In this document: piece after piece, positions 8,287-16,274 of the stretch
Position numbering within the stretch: the stretch's first letter is position 1
Layout: each line of letters starts with the position of its first letter
NCBI RefSeq assembly: GCF_017614955.1
Contig: NZ_WVUH01000008.1
Coordinates: 1-46,266, forward strand
Source: Micromonospora echinofusca
Lineage (GTDB): Bacteria; Actinomycetota; Actinomycetes; Mycobacteriales; Micromonosporaceae
Direction of reading: 5' to 3'
Length of the DNA stretch: 46,266 nt
The notes under the pieces: generated by a model
Databases searched by the model: none
What the model saw: the letters and a program-made list of their open reading frames with translations, nothing else
Told to the model about the DNA's origin: nothing
Position numbers and translations under genes: made by a program

Positions 8287-9256
8287 GTAGCACCTCCGTA
8301 CGGTGGTGGCAGGCGCTGGCCCGGCCGGCGGGCAGCGGTTCGAGTACCGGCAGGTCGGTCCGGCACTCGTCGGTGACCCGGTGGCAGCGCAGATGGAACG
8401 GACAACCGGTCGGCAGCCGGGCCGGGTTGGGCGGCGCACCCGGGATCGCGTAGAGCTGCTCGTCGCGCCGGTCGACCCGGGGCATGGAGGCGAGCAGTCC
8501 CTCGGTGTACGGGTGCGCCGGGCCGTCGAAGATCTGCTCGACGGTGCCCCGCTCGACCAACCGGCCCGCGTACATGACCGCCACGTCGTCGGCGACCTCG
8601 GCGACCACCCCCAGATCGTGGGTGATCAGCAGCAGGGCCATGCCGCTGTCCCGCTGGATCTCCGCGATCAGCTCCATCACCTGCGCCTGCACGGTGACGT
8701 CGAGCGCGGTGGTGGGCTCGTCGGCGATGAGGACGGCCGGTTCCAGCGCGACGGCCAGGGCGATCATGACGCGTTGCCGCATCCCGCCGGAGAACTGGTG
8801 CGGGTAGTCGCGCACCCGGTCCCGGGCGGCCGGGATGTGTACCCGGTCGATCAGTTCCACCGCGCGGCGGCGGGCGTCCGACCGGGACATCCCGCGCCGG
8901 ACCCGGAGCAGTTCGGTGAGCTGGTCGCCGACGGTGAAGACCGGGTTGAGCGCCGCCATGGCGTCCTGGAACACCATGCCGATCTCCTCGCCGCTGACCC
9001 GGTCCCGCTGCTTCGGCGGCAGGGTCAGAAGCTCCCGCCCCCGCAACCGGACCGACCCGGTGACCTCGGCGGGCGGGACGTCCAGGATGCCCATCACCGC
9101 CTGGGCGGTGACGCTCTTGCCCGATCCGCTCTCGCCGAGCAGGGCGAGCGTCCGGCCCGGTTCCAGGGACAGCGACACGCCGTTGACCGCGTTCACCCGG
9201 CCGGCCGGCCCGGGGAAGGACACCTTGAGGTCGGTCACCTCCAGCAGGGCGTCCAT
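8270..9256 (-). CDS. Oligopeptide/dipeptide ABC transporter ATPase (OppD/DppD type)
   Basis: A protein of 328 residues starting [16 protein letters not shown]. Walker A is GESGSGKS, the signature is SGGMRQRV, Walker B is [12 protein letters not shown] and the switch His is in LITHDLGVV. The C-terminal oligopeptide extension carries cysteines ([16 protein letters not shown]) of the kind that hold an iron-sulfur cluster in some OppD/DppD proteins. The chosen ATG at 9256 overlaps the stop of the upstream hydrolase by one base (TGATG). A longer open frame upstream merely shadows the hydrolase gene. It is the partner of the next ATPase. Confidence 0.93.
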   Translation of the reverse strand: MDALLEVTDLKVSFPGPAGRVNAVNGVSLSLEPGRTLALLGESGSGKSVTAQAVMGILDVPPAEVTGSVRLRGRELLTLPPKQRDRVSGEEIGMVFQDAMAALNPVFTVGDQLTELLRVRRGMSRSDARRRAVELIDRVHIPAARDRVRDYPHQFSGGMRQRVMIALAVALEPAVLIADEPTTALDVTVQAQVMELIAEIQRDSGMALLLITHDLGVVAEVADDVAVMYAGRLVERGTVEQIFDGPAHPYTEGLLASMPRVDRRDEQLYAIPGAPPNPARLPTGCPFHLRCHRVTDECRTDLPVLEPLPAGRASACHHRTEVLRATQR

Positions 9257-10089
9257 CAGCGGACCCCGACCTCGTCGAGGAACTGCCGGACCACCTGCTG
9301 GAACCGCTCCGGCTCCTCCAACTGCGGCGAGTGTCCGGAGTGCTCGAACACCACCAGACGGGCGTCCGGTACCAGCTCGACGATCACCTCGGACGCGGCC
9401 ACCGGGGTCCGCCAGTCGTGCCGACCCACGGTGACCAGGGTCGGGCAGGTGATCGACGGTAGCTTCGGCTTGAGGTCGTAGCGGGGCATGTTCTGCCCGA
9501 AGGCCGCGTTGTGGGTCCGGTAGTGGAACCGGGTGGCGGCCAGCTTCGCCTCGTCCTTCGCCGGGTCGTGCTGGTGGTCGTAGAGCGGCAGGATGGCCCG
9601 CCAGTACTCCCGCAGCTGGTCGTCGCTCTCGAACCGGCCGGTGCCGATCCGGTCGATGACCCACTCCGGGATCACCGAACGGTCGGTGCTGCGGGCCCGC
9701 TCGACGGCGAGGTGGTCGTGCGCGGTGTCCGCTGCGGTGTCCCGCAGGATCAACGCGGAGACCCGGTCCGGGTGGGCGATGGCGTACTCCAGCGCGATGA
9801 AACCGCCGTACGAGCCACCGGCCATGACGACCTTCTCGTAGCCGAAGTGCTCCCGGATGGCGTCGACGTCGGCCACCCACTGTTCGTGGGTGAACGGCCC
9901 GTCGTCGCTGGACTCCCCCGAGCCCCGGGCGTCGAAGACGATGACCCGCATCCGGTCGGCGAACGGTCCGAAGGACCGCTTCGGCTCGTTGCGCGAGCCG
10001 AGGCCGGGCGCGCCGTGGTGGACGATCATCGCCGGCCCGTCCTCCGGACCGAACGCCTCGACGACCAGCTCGGCGCCGTTGATCTTCAT
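9256..10089 (-). CDS. Alpha/beta hydrolase, proline iminopeptidase-like
   Basis: A protein of 277 residues with an alpha/beta hydrolase fold. The oxyanion region is HHGAPGLGSR, the nucleophile elbow GGSYGG carries the catalytic Ser near residue 93, the acid is probably the Asp of VGRHDWRTP, and the His is in EHSGHSPQLEEP. The elbow and overall pattern resemble proline iminopeptidases, which release N-terminal residues from small peptides, although esterases and lactonases look similar. It has no signal peptide. Its ATG overlaps the stop of the M24-fold gene (ATGA), showing tight coupling. The operon context supports hydrolysis of an imported peptide or amide. Confidence 0.88.
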   Translation of the reverse strand: MKINGAELVVEAFGPEDGPAMIVHHGAPGLGSRNEPKRSFGPFADRMRVIVFDARGSGESSDDGPFTHEQWVADVDAIREHFGYEKVVMAGGSYGGFIALEYAIAHPDRVSALILRDTAADTAHDHLAVERARSTDRSVIPEWVIDRIGTGRFESDDQLREYWRAILPLYDHQHDPAKDEAKLAATRFHYRTHNAAFGQNMPRYDLKPKLPSITCPTLVTVGRHDWRTPVAASEVIVELVPDARLVVFEHSGHSPQLEEPERFQQVVRQFLDEVGVR

Positions 10090-11261
10090 CGGACCCCCTC
10101 GATGATGGTGGACTCGAGATCGCGCGGGAAGCCGGTCAACCGGCGCGGACCGTCCGCCGTGACCAGGACGGTGTCGGAGATCCGGTAGCCGGCGTGACCG
10201 GGCACGTAGACACCGGGCTCACTGGACAGGAGCATCCCCGGGGCGAGCACGGTGTCGTCGCCGTCCTCCACCCAGGGCGGTTCGTGGTTCTGTAGCCCGA
10301 TCCCGTGCCCCTGCCGGTGCCGGATGTAGTCGCCCAGTCCGTGCCCGCGCAACACGTCCAGACAGGTCCGGTTGACCTCGGCGCAGGTCCGGCCGACGAC
10401 CATCGCCTCGGTACCGACCTGCTGCGCCTCCCGGTCCGCCTCGTGGTACCGCTGCTGCTCGGCGGTCGGCTCACCGACGACGAAGGTCCGTTCGCTCTCC
10501 ACGAACCGGCTGGCGACGGCCGCGCCGAGGGAGAGGATCAGCGTGTCGCCCGGCTGGATCCGCCGCCGGGTGGGCAGGCCGTGCGGCAACGCCGAGTTGG
10601 GGCCGGCGTAGACCAGACCGCCGGCCAGTTTGGTGGTGTAGACGACCAGGTCGTACTCGGCGTACATCCGGTCGGTGCCGTAACCGATGACGTGTCGGGC
10701 GATCTCGTCCTCGCGGGGCAGCGCGGTGCCGGCGGCGAGGGCCTCGGCGATCAGGTCCCGGCCGGCGGCGAGCATCTCGTCGCAGATCCGGGCCGCCGCC
10801 TCGTGCAGCGGGATCTCCTCCGGGAACTTGCACAGCCGGAGCCGGGCCACCGCGTCGGTGGTCACCAGACGCGTACCGCCGACGGCCCGGGAGAGTTTCT
10901 CCAGGGTACCGACGCTGATTCCGGCACTGACCCCGATCCGGCGGGTACGCCGGCCGCTCAACGCCAGGGCCAGCGTCTCCTCGGCGCTGACCACCCCGGG
11001 GTACTCGAAGTAGCTGACCGTGGAGATCCGGACGCCCTGCTGGGCGGCGTACTCCTCGTCGAGCCGGGGGATCACCAGCAGCGGGTCACCCTGCCGGGGC
11101 ATCCAGAGGTAGACCGGCCGTTCGGTGGCGATGTAGAAGAAGCCGGACAGGAAGGCGACGTCCGCCGGTGCGGTCGCCAGGAAGCCGTCCAGTTCCTGCT
11201 CGGCCAGCGCCTCGTTCAGTCGGGCACGGACGGTGGTGTAGAAGGTGTCGGGCAGGCGCAC
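10086..11261 (-). CDS. M24 (pita-bread fold) hydrolase with degenerate metal site, creatinase/ectoine-hydrolase-like
   Basis: A protein of 391 residues with an N-terminal creatinase-type domain (about 1-140) and a C-terminal pita-bread catalytic domain. The catalytic His is present (H227 in SALPHG), as are H319 (GHGIG) and E348 (SSEPG). However, three of the five positions that bind metal in Xaa-Pro peptidases are changed: Ser244 in LILSLGA (normally Asp), Glu255 in VESERTF (normally Asp) and Ser362 in RISDTV (normally Glu). Loss of these ligands is a feature of metal-independent relatives such as creatinase and ectoine hydrolase, so it is probably not a proline peptidase. GTG 11261 has GGAGG five bases upstream. 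The stop overlaps the next gene. Confidence 0.85.
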   Translation of the reverse strand: MRLPDTFYTTVRARLNEALAEQELDGFLATAPADVAFLSGFFYIATERPVYLWMPRQGDPLLVIPRLDEEYAAQQGVRISTVSYFEYPGVVSAEETLALALSGRRTRRIGVSAGISVGTLEKLSRAVGGTRLVTTDAVARLRLCKFPEEIPLHEAAARICDEMLAAGRDLIAEALAAGTALPREDEIARHVIGYGTDRMYAEYDLVVYTTKLAGGLVYAGPNSALPHGLPTRRRIQPGDTLILSLGAAVASRFVESERTFVVGEPTAEQQRYHEADREAQQVGTEAMVVGRTCAEVNRTCLDVLRGHGLGDYIRHRQGHGIGLQNHEPPWVEDGDDTVLAPGMLLSSEPGVYVPGHAGYRISDTVLVTADGPRRLTGFPRDLESTIIEGVR

Positions 11262-11262
11262 G

Positions 11263-12138
11263 TCAGCCTCCGTTCCGGCGCGGGTCGCGGATGTCGTTGA
11301 ACCGCATGCCGGCCACCGTCGCCGCGAGTACCAGGACGAGAATGGCCAGCGACGGGAAGAGTGTCTGCCACCAGGCGATGGCCACCACGCCGCTGCGCTG
11401 GGCGTTGAGCAGGATCCGCCCCCACGACCAGGCATCGGGGTCACCCAGACCGAGGAAGCTCAGCCCGGCCTCGGAGATCACCGCCCGGGACGCGGTCAGC
11501 AGCACGCTGACCACCATCAGGGAGATCACCGCCGGCAGGATCTCCCGGGTCACGATCCGCCAGGCGGTCGCGCCGAGGACCCGGGCCCCGTCGATGTACG
11601 GCATCGCGGTCACCACCAGTCCCTGCGACCGGATCAACCGGGCCACCTCGGGCCAGGCGAAGACGCCGATGATCACGGTCAGTGTCCACACGCTCGGGTT
11701 GACCACCGCCGCCAACATGATCATCAGCGGCAGGGTGGGCAGGGCCAGCATCACGTCGGTGATCACCGTGCCCACCGCGTCGACCGGCCGGAAGTACGCC
11801 GACAGCAGTCCGATCGCCGTACCGAGCACGAGCGCGATCAACGAGGCGGCGACGCCGATCACCAGGCTGGTCCGGGTACCCCAGACGACCTGCGCGAAAA
11901 TGTCCTGCCCGAGGTCGTCGGTACCGAACCAGTGCCGGCCGGACGGTGGTTGCAGAACGTCCGGGCCGGTACCGCCCGGCTCGACGGCGATCAGCGGCGC
12001 ACCGACCGCCAGCAGCACCATCAGCCCGAGCACCGTCACCGACAGCCACGCGGACGGCTGACGCAGGTAGTCCCGCCAGACCGGCCGGGCGGCGGACACC
12101 ACCGGCGCGGTCTGCTCGGTCAGGACGGGTGCGCTCAC
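11263..12138 (-). CDS. Peptide ABC transporter permease (DppC/OppC type)
   Basis: A membrane protein of 291 residues with about six helices. It includes the HWFGTDDLGQDIFAQV motif typical of DppC after the first helix, and the permease EAA loop around DGARVLGATAWRIVTREILP, which contacts the ATPases. It ends with a short charged tail. Start: GTG 12138 (VSAPVLTEQ) has GAGGTGGGG just before it; GTG 12174, 12 codons earlier, is also possible. It sits 55 bp after the partner permease and 1 bp before the M24-fold gene, all in one operon. Confidence 0.92.
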   Translation of the reverse strand: MSAPVLTEQTAPVVSAARPVWRDYLRQPSAWLSVTVLGLMVLLAVGAPLIAVEPGGTGPDVLQPPSGRHWFGTDDLGQDIFAQVVWGTRTSLVIGVAASLIALVLGTAIGLLSAYFRPVDAVGTVITDVMLALPTLPLMIMLAAVVNPSVWTLTVIIGVFAWPEVARLIRSQGLVVTAMPYIDGARVLGATAWRIVTREILPAVISLMVVSVLLTASRAVISEAGLSFLGLGDPDAWSWGRILLNAQRSGVVAIAWWQTLFPSLAILVLVLAATVAGMRFNDIRDPRRNGG

Positions 12139-12193
12139 TGTCCCCACCTCACGTTCGCGGCTGCGCGGCTCCACTGCGCCGCTCCCACCGCGC

Positions 12194-13147
12194 TCACAGC
12201 CGGATCCTGGGGTTGAGCACGGCGTAGAGCAGGTCGGTCAGGGAGTTCGCGATCACGACGGTGACGGCGAGCATGATGAAGGCTCCTTGCAGTACGGGAT
12301 AGTCGCGTTGCCCGACCGCCTCGTAGATCAGCCGGCCGACACCGGGGTAGGCGAAGACGGTCTCGGTGAGCACGGCGCCGCCGACCAGGGTGCCCAGTTG
12401 CAGACCCATCAGCGTCAGCGCCGGCAGGATCGCGTTACGCAGACCGTGCTTCCAGACCCGCCGGCTGGCGGACAGGCCACGGGCCCGGGCGGCCCGGATG
12501 TAGTCCTCACCGAGCACCTCGATCATGTTGGTCCGCAGCGTCAGCGCATACGGGCCGAGCTGCACCAGCACCAGCGACAGCACGGGCAGCACCAGGTGGT
12601 GCGCGAGACTCAGGTTGGCCGCCGCGCCCCGGGTGTCCGGGTCGATCGCACCACCGATCGGGAACCAGCCGAGCCGGGCACCGAGGTACACCAGCAGCAG
12701 CATCGCCACGCTGGGCACGAAGAGCGCGTGCCCACCGATGCCCAGAGCCTGGAGCACCCGGTCCGCCCACCGGCCCCGGTGCACCGCCGCGTACACCCCG
12801 ATCGGGATGCCGACGGCGATGGTGACCAGGAAGGCCGTACCGGCGAGCAGCAGGGTCCAGGGCAGCCGGTCGAGCAGGATGTCGGTGACCGGCTGGATCT
12901 GCCGGAACGAGATGCCGAAGTTGCCCTGGAACAGCTCCCGCAGGTAGGACACGTACTGCTCCCACAGCGGCCGGTCGAGGCCGTACGTCCTGAGCAGCGC
13001 GGCCTGCATCTCGGGGGTCATGTCCCCCTCGACCATCAGGGTCGTGGGGTCCCCCGGCAGCAGCCGGAGCAGGAAGAACGTCGCGGTGATCGCGATCCAG
13101 ATGGTCAGTACGGCCTTCAGCAGCCGGCTGAGCACGAAGCGTGCCAC
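12194..13147 (-). CDS. Peptide ABC transporter permease (DppB/OppB type)
   Basis: A 317-residue membrane protein with an N-terminal helix (VLSRLLKAVLTIWIAITATFF) and the DppB-typical LPGDPTTLM segment. The DRPLWEQYVSYL region and helices of the permease domain follow, with the EAA loop DYIRAARARGLSASRRVWKH. It starts at GTG, preceded by GGGAGGGG. It forms the channel with the DppC-type permease and lies directly downstream of the binding protein gene. The substrate class (di-/oligopeptide, possibly nickel or other small solutes) is set by the binding protein. Confidence 0.93.
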   Translation of the reverse strand: MARFVLSRLLKAVLTIWIAITATFFLLRLLPGDPTTLMVEGDMTPEMQAALLRTYGLDRPLWEQYVSYLRELFQGNFGISFRQIQPVTDILLDRLPWTLLLAGTAFLVTIAVGIPIGVYAAVHRGRWADRVLQALGIGGHALFVPSVAMLLLVYLGARLGWFPIGGAIDPDTRGAAANLSLAHHLVLPVLSLVLVQLGPYALTLRTNMIEVLGEDYIRAARARGLSASRRVWKHGLRNAILPALTLMGLQLGTLVGGAVLTETVFAYPGVGRLIYEAVGQRDYPVLQGAFIMLAVTVVIANSLTDLLYAVLNPRIRL

Positions 13148-13175
13148 GGGGAACCCCCTCCCTTCCTGTCTCTGG

Positions 13176-14816
13176 TCAGCCGACCGGCTTGACCTGGGCC
13201 AGCGAGTACGCGGTGACCATGCCGAGCAGGTCCGACGGGGACGCCACGAACCCGGTGAATCGGCTGGCGTTGTAGGCGAACTGGAAGTCCTCCACGTACA
13301 GCGGGGTCAGGTACGCCTGCTCGTGCACGACGCGGTCGATGTTCTTGATCTTGTCCTTGAACGCCGCCGCGTCGGTGGTGGCCGCCGCGTCGGTGATCAA
13401 CTTGTCCATCTCCTCGGACTTCAGCAGGTTGTAGTTGATGCCACCCGGGTTGCTGGACAGGTAGGTGCTGCGCAGCTGGTCCATCGGGTTGTCGAACACA
13501 CCCCACTGCGAGGCGTCGATGTCGTACTCGCCGCTCTTGGTCCGGGACAGGAACGTGTTCCGCTCCACGCACTGGTTCTCCAGGCTGATCCCGGCCTTGG
13601 CCGCGCTCTCCCGGAACAACTGCACGACCCGGGTGATGTTCGCGTTCGACTGGTCGCAGGCCACCCCGAAGGTGAGGTCGTCGAACAGCCCGTCACCGTT
13701 GCCGTCCTTGAAGCCCGCCGACGCCAGCTTCGCCTTCGCCCCGGCCGGGTCGAACGGGTACGGCTGGAGGTCGGTGTTGTCGTAGTCCGAGAAGATCGGC
13801 GAGATCGGGCCGGCCATCTGCCGTCCGCCGCCCTGGAGCACCGAGGAGATGACCGCCTTGGTGTCCACCGACATGGACAGCGCCTGCCGGACCTCCTGGC
13901 GGGCCAGGTGCTTGTTGTTCATGTTGTAGGTCAGGTGGGCGAAGCCGAGCGCCCCGACCTTCTGCAACTTGATCTTCTCGTCGTTGTCGAAGGTCTTCGT
14001 CGCCGACGCCGGCACCGGGGTACCCATGAGGTCGATGTCGCCGTTGCGCAGCGCCAGCATCATCGTGTTGACGTCGGGGTAGATCCGGTACTCGACCTGG
14101 CTGACCGCCGGCTTGCCACCCGGGGCGAGCGGGTACCTGTCGTTGCGCTTCATGACGTAGCGCTGGCCCTTGGTCGCCGTCTCCAGCACGAACGGCCCGG
14201 CCCCGACCCAGTTGGAGTCGTTCGGGAACTTCGACAGGTCGCCGGCCTTCTCGAATACGTGCTTGGGCACGATGGACATCCAGAAGCCGACGCCTTCGGC
14301 GAACGGCGCGTACGGCTGGGACAGCCGGAACTTGACCGTGGTGGCGTCCGGCGCCTCGATCGATTCCACCCAGGTCAGCTTGGCCGCGACGTTGCCCAGC
14401 TTGTACTTCATGATCGTCTCAGCGCTGAACTTGACGTCCTCGGCGACCACGGGCTTGCCGTCGGTCCAGGTGAAGTCGTCCCGCAGCGTGAACACCGCGG
14501 TCCGGCCACCGTCCTCGTAGCGGTACTCCTTGGCCAGTTCCGGTGCCTTCTTGGCGTTCTCGTCGATCCGCAGCAGGTGCGGGTACATCGCGTTGAGGAT
14601 CCAGGAGTCGGTCTTGCTCAGCGACTGCAACGGGTTGAAGTTGGACACGTCCGTGGTGGTGCCGATCCGCAGGACCGCGCCGTCCCCCGAGTCACCACCG
14701 GACGACGAGCCGGTGCCCTCGTTGAGGCTGCAACCGGACAGGCCGAGAACGGCCACCGCGCCGAGGGCGACGGCGGACCGCCACCGACCCGGCCGGCGGC
14801 TGAGGAACTTGCTCAC
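13176..14816 (-). CDS. Extracellular peptide-binding lipoprotein (SBP family 5, DppA/OppA type)
   Basis: A 546-residue lipoprotein. A basic N-terminus and hydrophobic stretch (AVALGAVAVLGLSGC) end in a lipobox with the acylated Cys at residue 29. After a Ser/Gly linker come the family 5 features: ALRIGTTTDVSNFNPLQ-like start, the YRYEDGGRTAVFTLRDDFTW block and long alternating domains to FTGFVASPSDLLGM near the end. It captures the solute outside the membrane and passes it to the permeases. GTG 14816 is chosen; GGAGG lies four bases upstream and GTGA overlaps the stop of the M19 gene. The frame upstream of it shadows that gene. Confidence 0.93.
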   Translation of the reverse strand: MSKFLSRRPGRWRSAVALGAVAVLGLSGCSLNEGTGSSSGGDSGDGAVLRIGTTTDVSNFNPLQSLSKTDSWILNAMYPHLLRIDENAKKAPELAKEYRYEDGGRTAVFTLRDDFTWTDGKPVVAEDVKFSAETIMKYKLGNVAAKLTWVESIEAPDATTVKFRLSQPYAPFAEGVGFWMSIVPKHVFEKAGDLSKFPNDSNWVGAGPFVLETATKGQRYVMKRNDRYPLAPGGKPAVSQVEYRIYPDVNTMMLALRNGDIDLMGTPVPASATKTFDNDEKIKLQKVGALGFAHLTYNMNNKHLARQEVRQALSMSVDTKAVISSVLQGGGRQMAGPISPIFSDYDNTDLQPYPFDPAGAKAKLASAGFKDGNGDGLFDDLTFGVACDQSNANITRVVQLFRESAAKAGISLENQCVERNTFLSRTKSGEYDIDASQWGVFDNPMDQLRSTYLSSNPGGINYNLLKSEEMDKLITDAAATTDAAAFKDKIKNIDRVVHEQAYLTPLYVEDFQFAYNASRFTGFVASPSDLLGMVTAYSLAQVKPVG

Positions 14817-16015
14817 CAGACCTCCTGAAGTACGCGAATGATGTTGCCGCCGATGACCTTGGCGATCTCGTCGTCGGAGTAGTCGTGCCGGACCAGCCAG
14901 CCGACGATGTTGCTGAAACACTCGGCCGGGTTCTCCATGCCGGAGACGTACGGCACCCGGGGGTGCTCGACCGCGCCATGGGCGTTGCTGATGGCCAGGT
15001 GCTGGGTGAAGCTGTCGTGCAGGCCGACGTGGTCACCGAAGTTGGTGTCCGGGCCGAAGGCGACGTGGTCGATGCCGACCAGGTCGACGCAGTAGACGAA
15101 GTGGTCCATCACCGACTCGATCGAGTGGTGCGGATGCGCCTCGGACAACGTGGTGTGCGGGGCCGCCTCGATCCCGATCACCCCACCCCGCTCGGCACAC
15201 GCCCGGATCACCTCGTCCGGCTTCATCCGCGGCGTATCCCACACCGACCGGGCCCCCGCGTGCGTGATGAACACCGGCACCCGCGACGCCTCGACCACCT
15301 CCAACGAGGTCCGGTCCCCCGAGTGCGACACGTCGATCGCGATGCCCAACTTGTTCATCCGGTCCACCGCACGCCGACCGAAGTGCGTCAACCCACCGTC
15401 ACAGTGCTCCGACAGACCGGAGCCGAGCATGTTCGCCTGGCTGTACGCGATGCCCATCTGACGGACGCCGAAGCCGTACAGGATGTCGATCCGGTCCAGC
15501 TCGTTCTCGATCATGGTCGCCGCCTCGAGGCCGGCGACCAGGGCGAGCCGGCCGTCCCGCTTGGCCGCGTGGATCTCCGCCAGGGTGGTGGCCACGACCA
15601 CGTAGTCCTGCTTGGCCACATCCGCGAAGCGGAGACCGATGTCGTAGATGACGTCGTCCCACTTCCAGGCGTGCTCGCTGGTGACGCAGCCGGTGCCGTT
15701 CATGAAGTTGTCGAACACGGCGGTCAGGCCGGAGCGGGCCAGCCCTTCGAACCCGAAGGAGTTGCGGCCGGTCCGGTTGTAGTCACGTAGCTGGGTGACG
15801 TCCGCCGGGAGGATCTTGGGGTGCTCGTGCAACGAGATCGCGGTGTACTCGGTCAGCAGCCGGGTCACCCGCTGCCGCTGCGTCTCGGTCAGCCCGAGGT
15901 CGTGCTCGGGCACCCGGCCGAGCTGCGGGGCGAGGTCGAAAACCTTGTAGTCGACCCGTGGTTCCAGGTAGTCGAACGATTGGTACCCGGCGTACCGGGG
16001 GGCGGGTTCCTGCAC
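14813..16015 (-). CDS. M19-family (renal dipeptidase-like) metallopeptidase B, first gene of the operon
   Basis: A 400-residue paralogue of the gene at 6064-7266, aligned without gaps. The same putative metal residues are present: H64 and H66 (SLHEHP), E165 (VAGLEAAT), H232, H253 and acid D324. Differences concentrate around the active-site entrance (for example LEAATMIENE against LECSSPIENE) and in the C-terminal third, which suggests a second but related substrate. The GTG is preceded by GACGAGGTGAACC. It heads the leftward operon, and its stop overlaps the binding-protein start. The near-identical tract shared with copy A is noted separately. Confidence 0.9.
   Translation of the reverse strand: MQEPAPRYAGYQSFDYLEPRVDYKVFDLAPQLGRVPEHDLGLTETQRQRVTRLLTEYTAISLHEHPKILPADVTQLRDYNRTGRNSFGFEGLARSGLTAVFDNFMNGTGCVTSEHAWKWDDVIYDIGLRFADVAKQDYVVVATTLAEIHAAKRDGRLALVAGLEAATMIENELDRIDILYGFGVRQMGIAYSQANMLGSGLSEHCDGGLTHFGRRAVDRMNKLGIAIDVSHSGDRTSLEVVEASRVPVFITHAGARSVWDTPRMKPDEVIRACAERGGVIGIEAAPHTTLSEAHPHHSIESVMDHFVYCVDLVGIDHVAFGPDTNFGDHVGLHDSFTQHLAISNAHGAVEHPRVPYVSGMENPAECFSNIVGWLVRHDYSDDEIAKVIGGNIIRVLQEVW
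15062..15400. repeat. Near-identical 339-bp tract shared with 6310-6648
   Basis: Partner of the tract in the other M19 gene, offset by 8752 bases. Three synonymous base differences are seen (two in one Leu codon, one in an Asp codon). Both copies are in the same orientation, so recombination between them could also delete the transporter genes. Confidence 0.85.
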
Positions 16016-16051
16016 AGACGGTTCACCTCGTCAGATGAGAGGCATGAGGAT

Positions 16052-16128
16052 GGAGGTCTGACCTCCTGCCTCCTGGGACGGTATGTGAGCCGTAAACGCG
16101 TTGGGAAGAGCCGTTACCTGACCGTTAC
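16052..16128 (-). promoter_or_regulatory. Candidate operator region of the peptide operon
   Basis: Two arrays lie upstream of the operon's first start codon (16015). GGAGGT-CTG-ACCTCC at 16052-16066 is a perfect 6-bp-arm inverted repeat with a GGTnnnACC core, as expected for a GntR-type regulator. CCGTTAC occurs twice, at 16111-16117 and 16122-16128, 11 bp apart (one helical turn). The GntR/UTRA protein encoded at the end of the operon is the obvious candidate binder. I could not place a -10 with confidence. Confidence 0.5.
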
Positions 16129-16203
16129 TTTTCATAACCGCAGGTCAAAGCCCTGATGGCAGATCCGCGACGAGGCCGCCGCAGCGGAACCTCCAGGAGC
16201 CGG

Positions 16204-16246
16204 AAAAAGACGATGGGCCTGACCCGTAGCCGGGTCAGGCCCATCG
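16204..16246 (-). terminator. Intrinsic terminator of the LPXTG gene
   Basis: A perfect 16-bp stem (16211-16226 with 16231-16246) around a four-base loop, followed on the minus strand by TCTTTTTCC. It lies 28 bases after the stop at 16275. It separates the surface-protein gene from the peptide operon. Confidence 0.92.
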
Positions 16247-16274
16247 TTCGCCACCGGGCGAGAGGGACGCCTCA

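Noticed and set aside
6136..8376. A 746-codon plus-strand frame opposite the M19 and ABC ATPase genes
   Set aside because: It is an antisense shadow without motifs; the minus-strand genes have clear Walker and zinc-site motifs.
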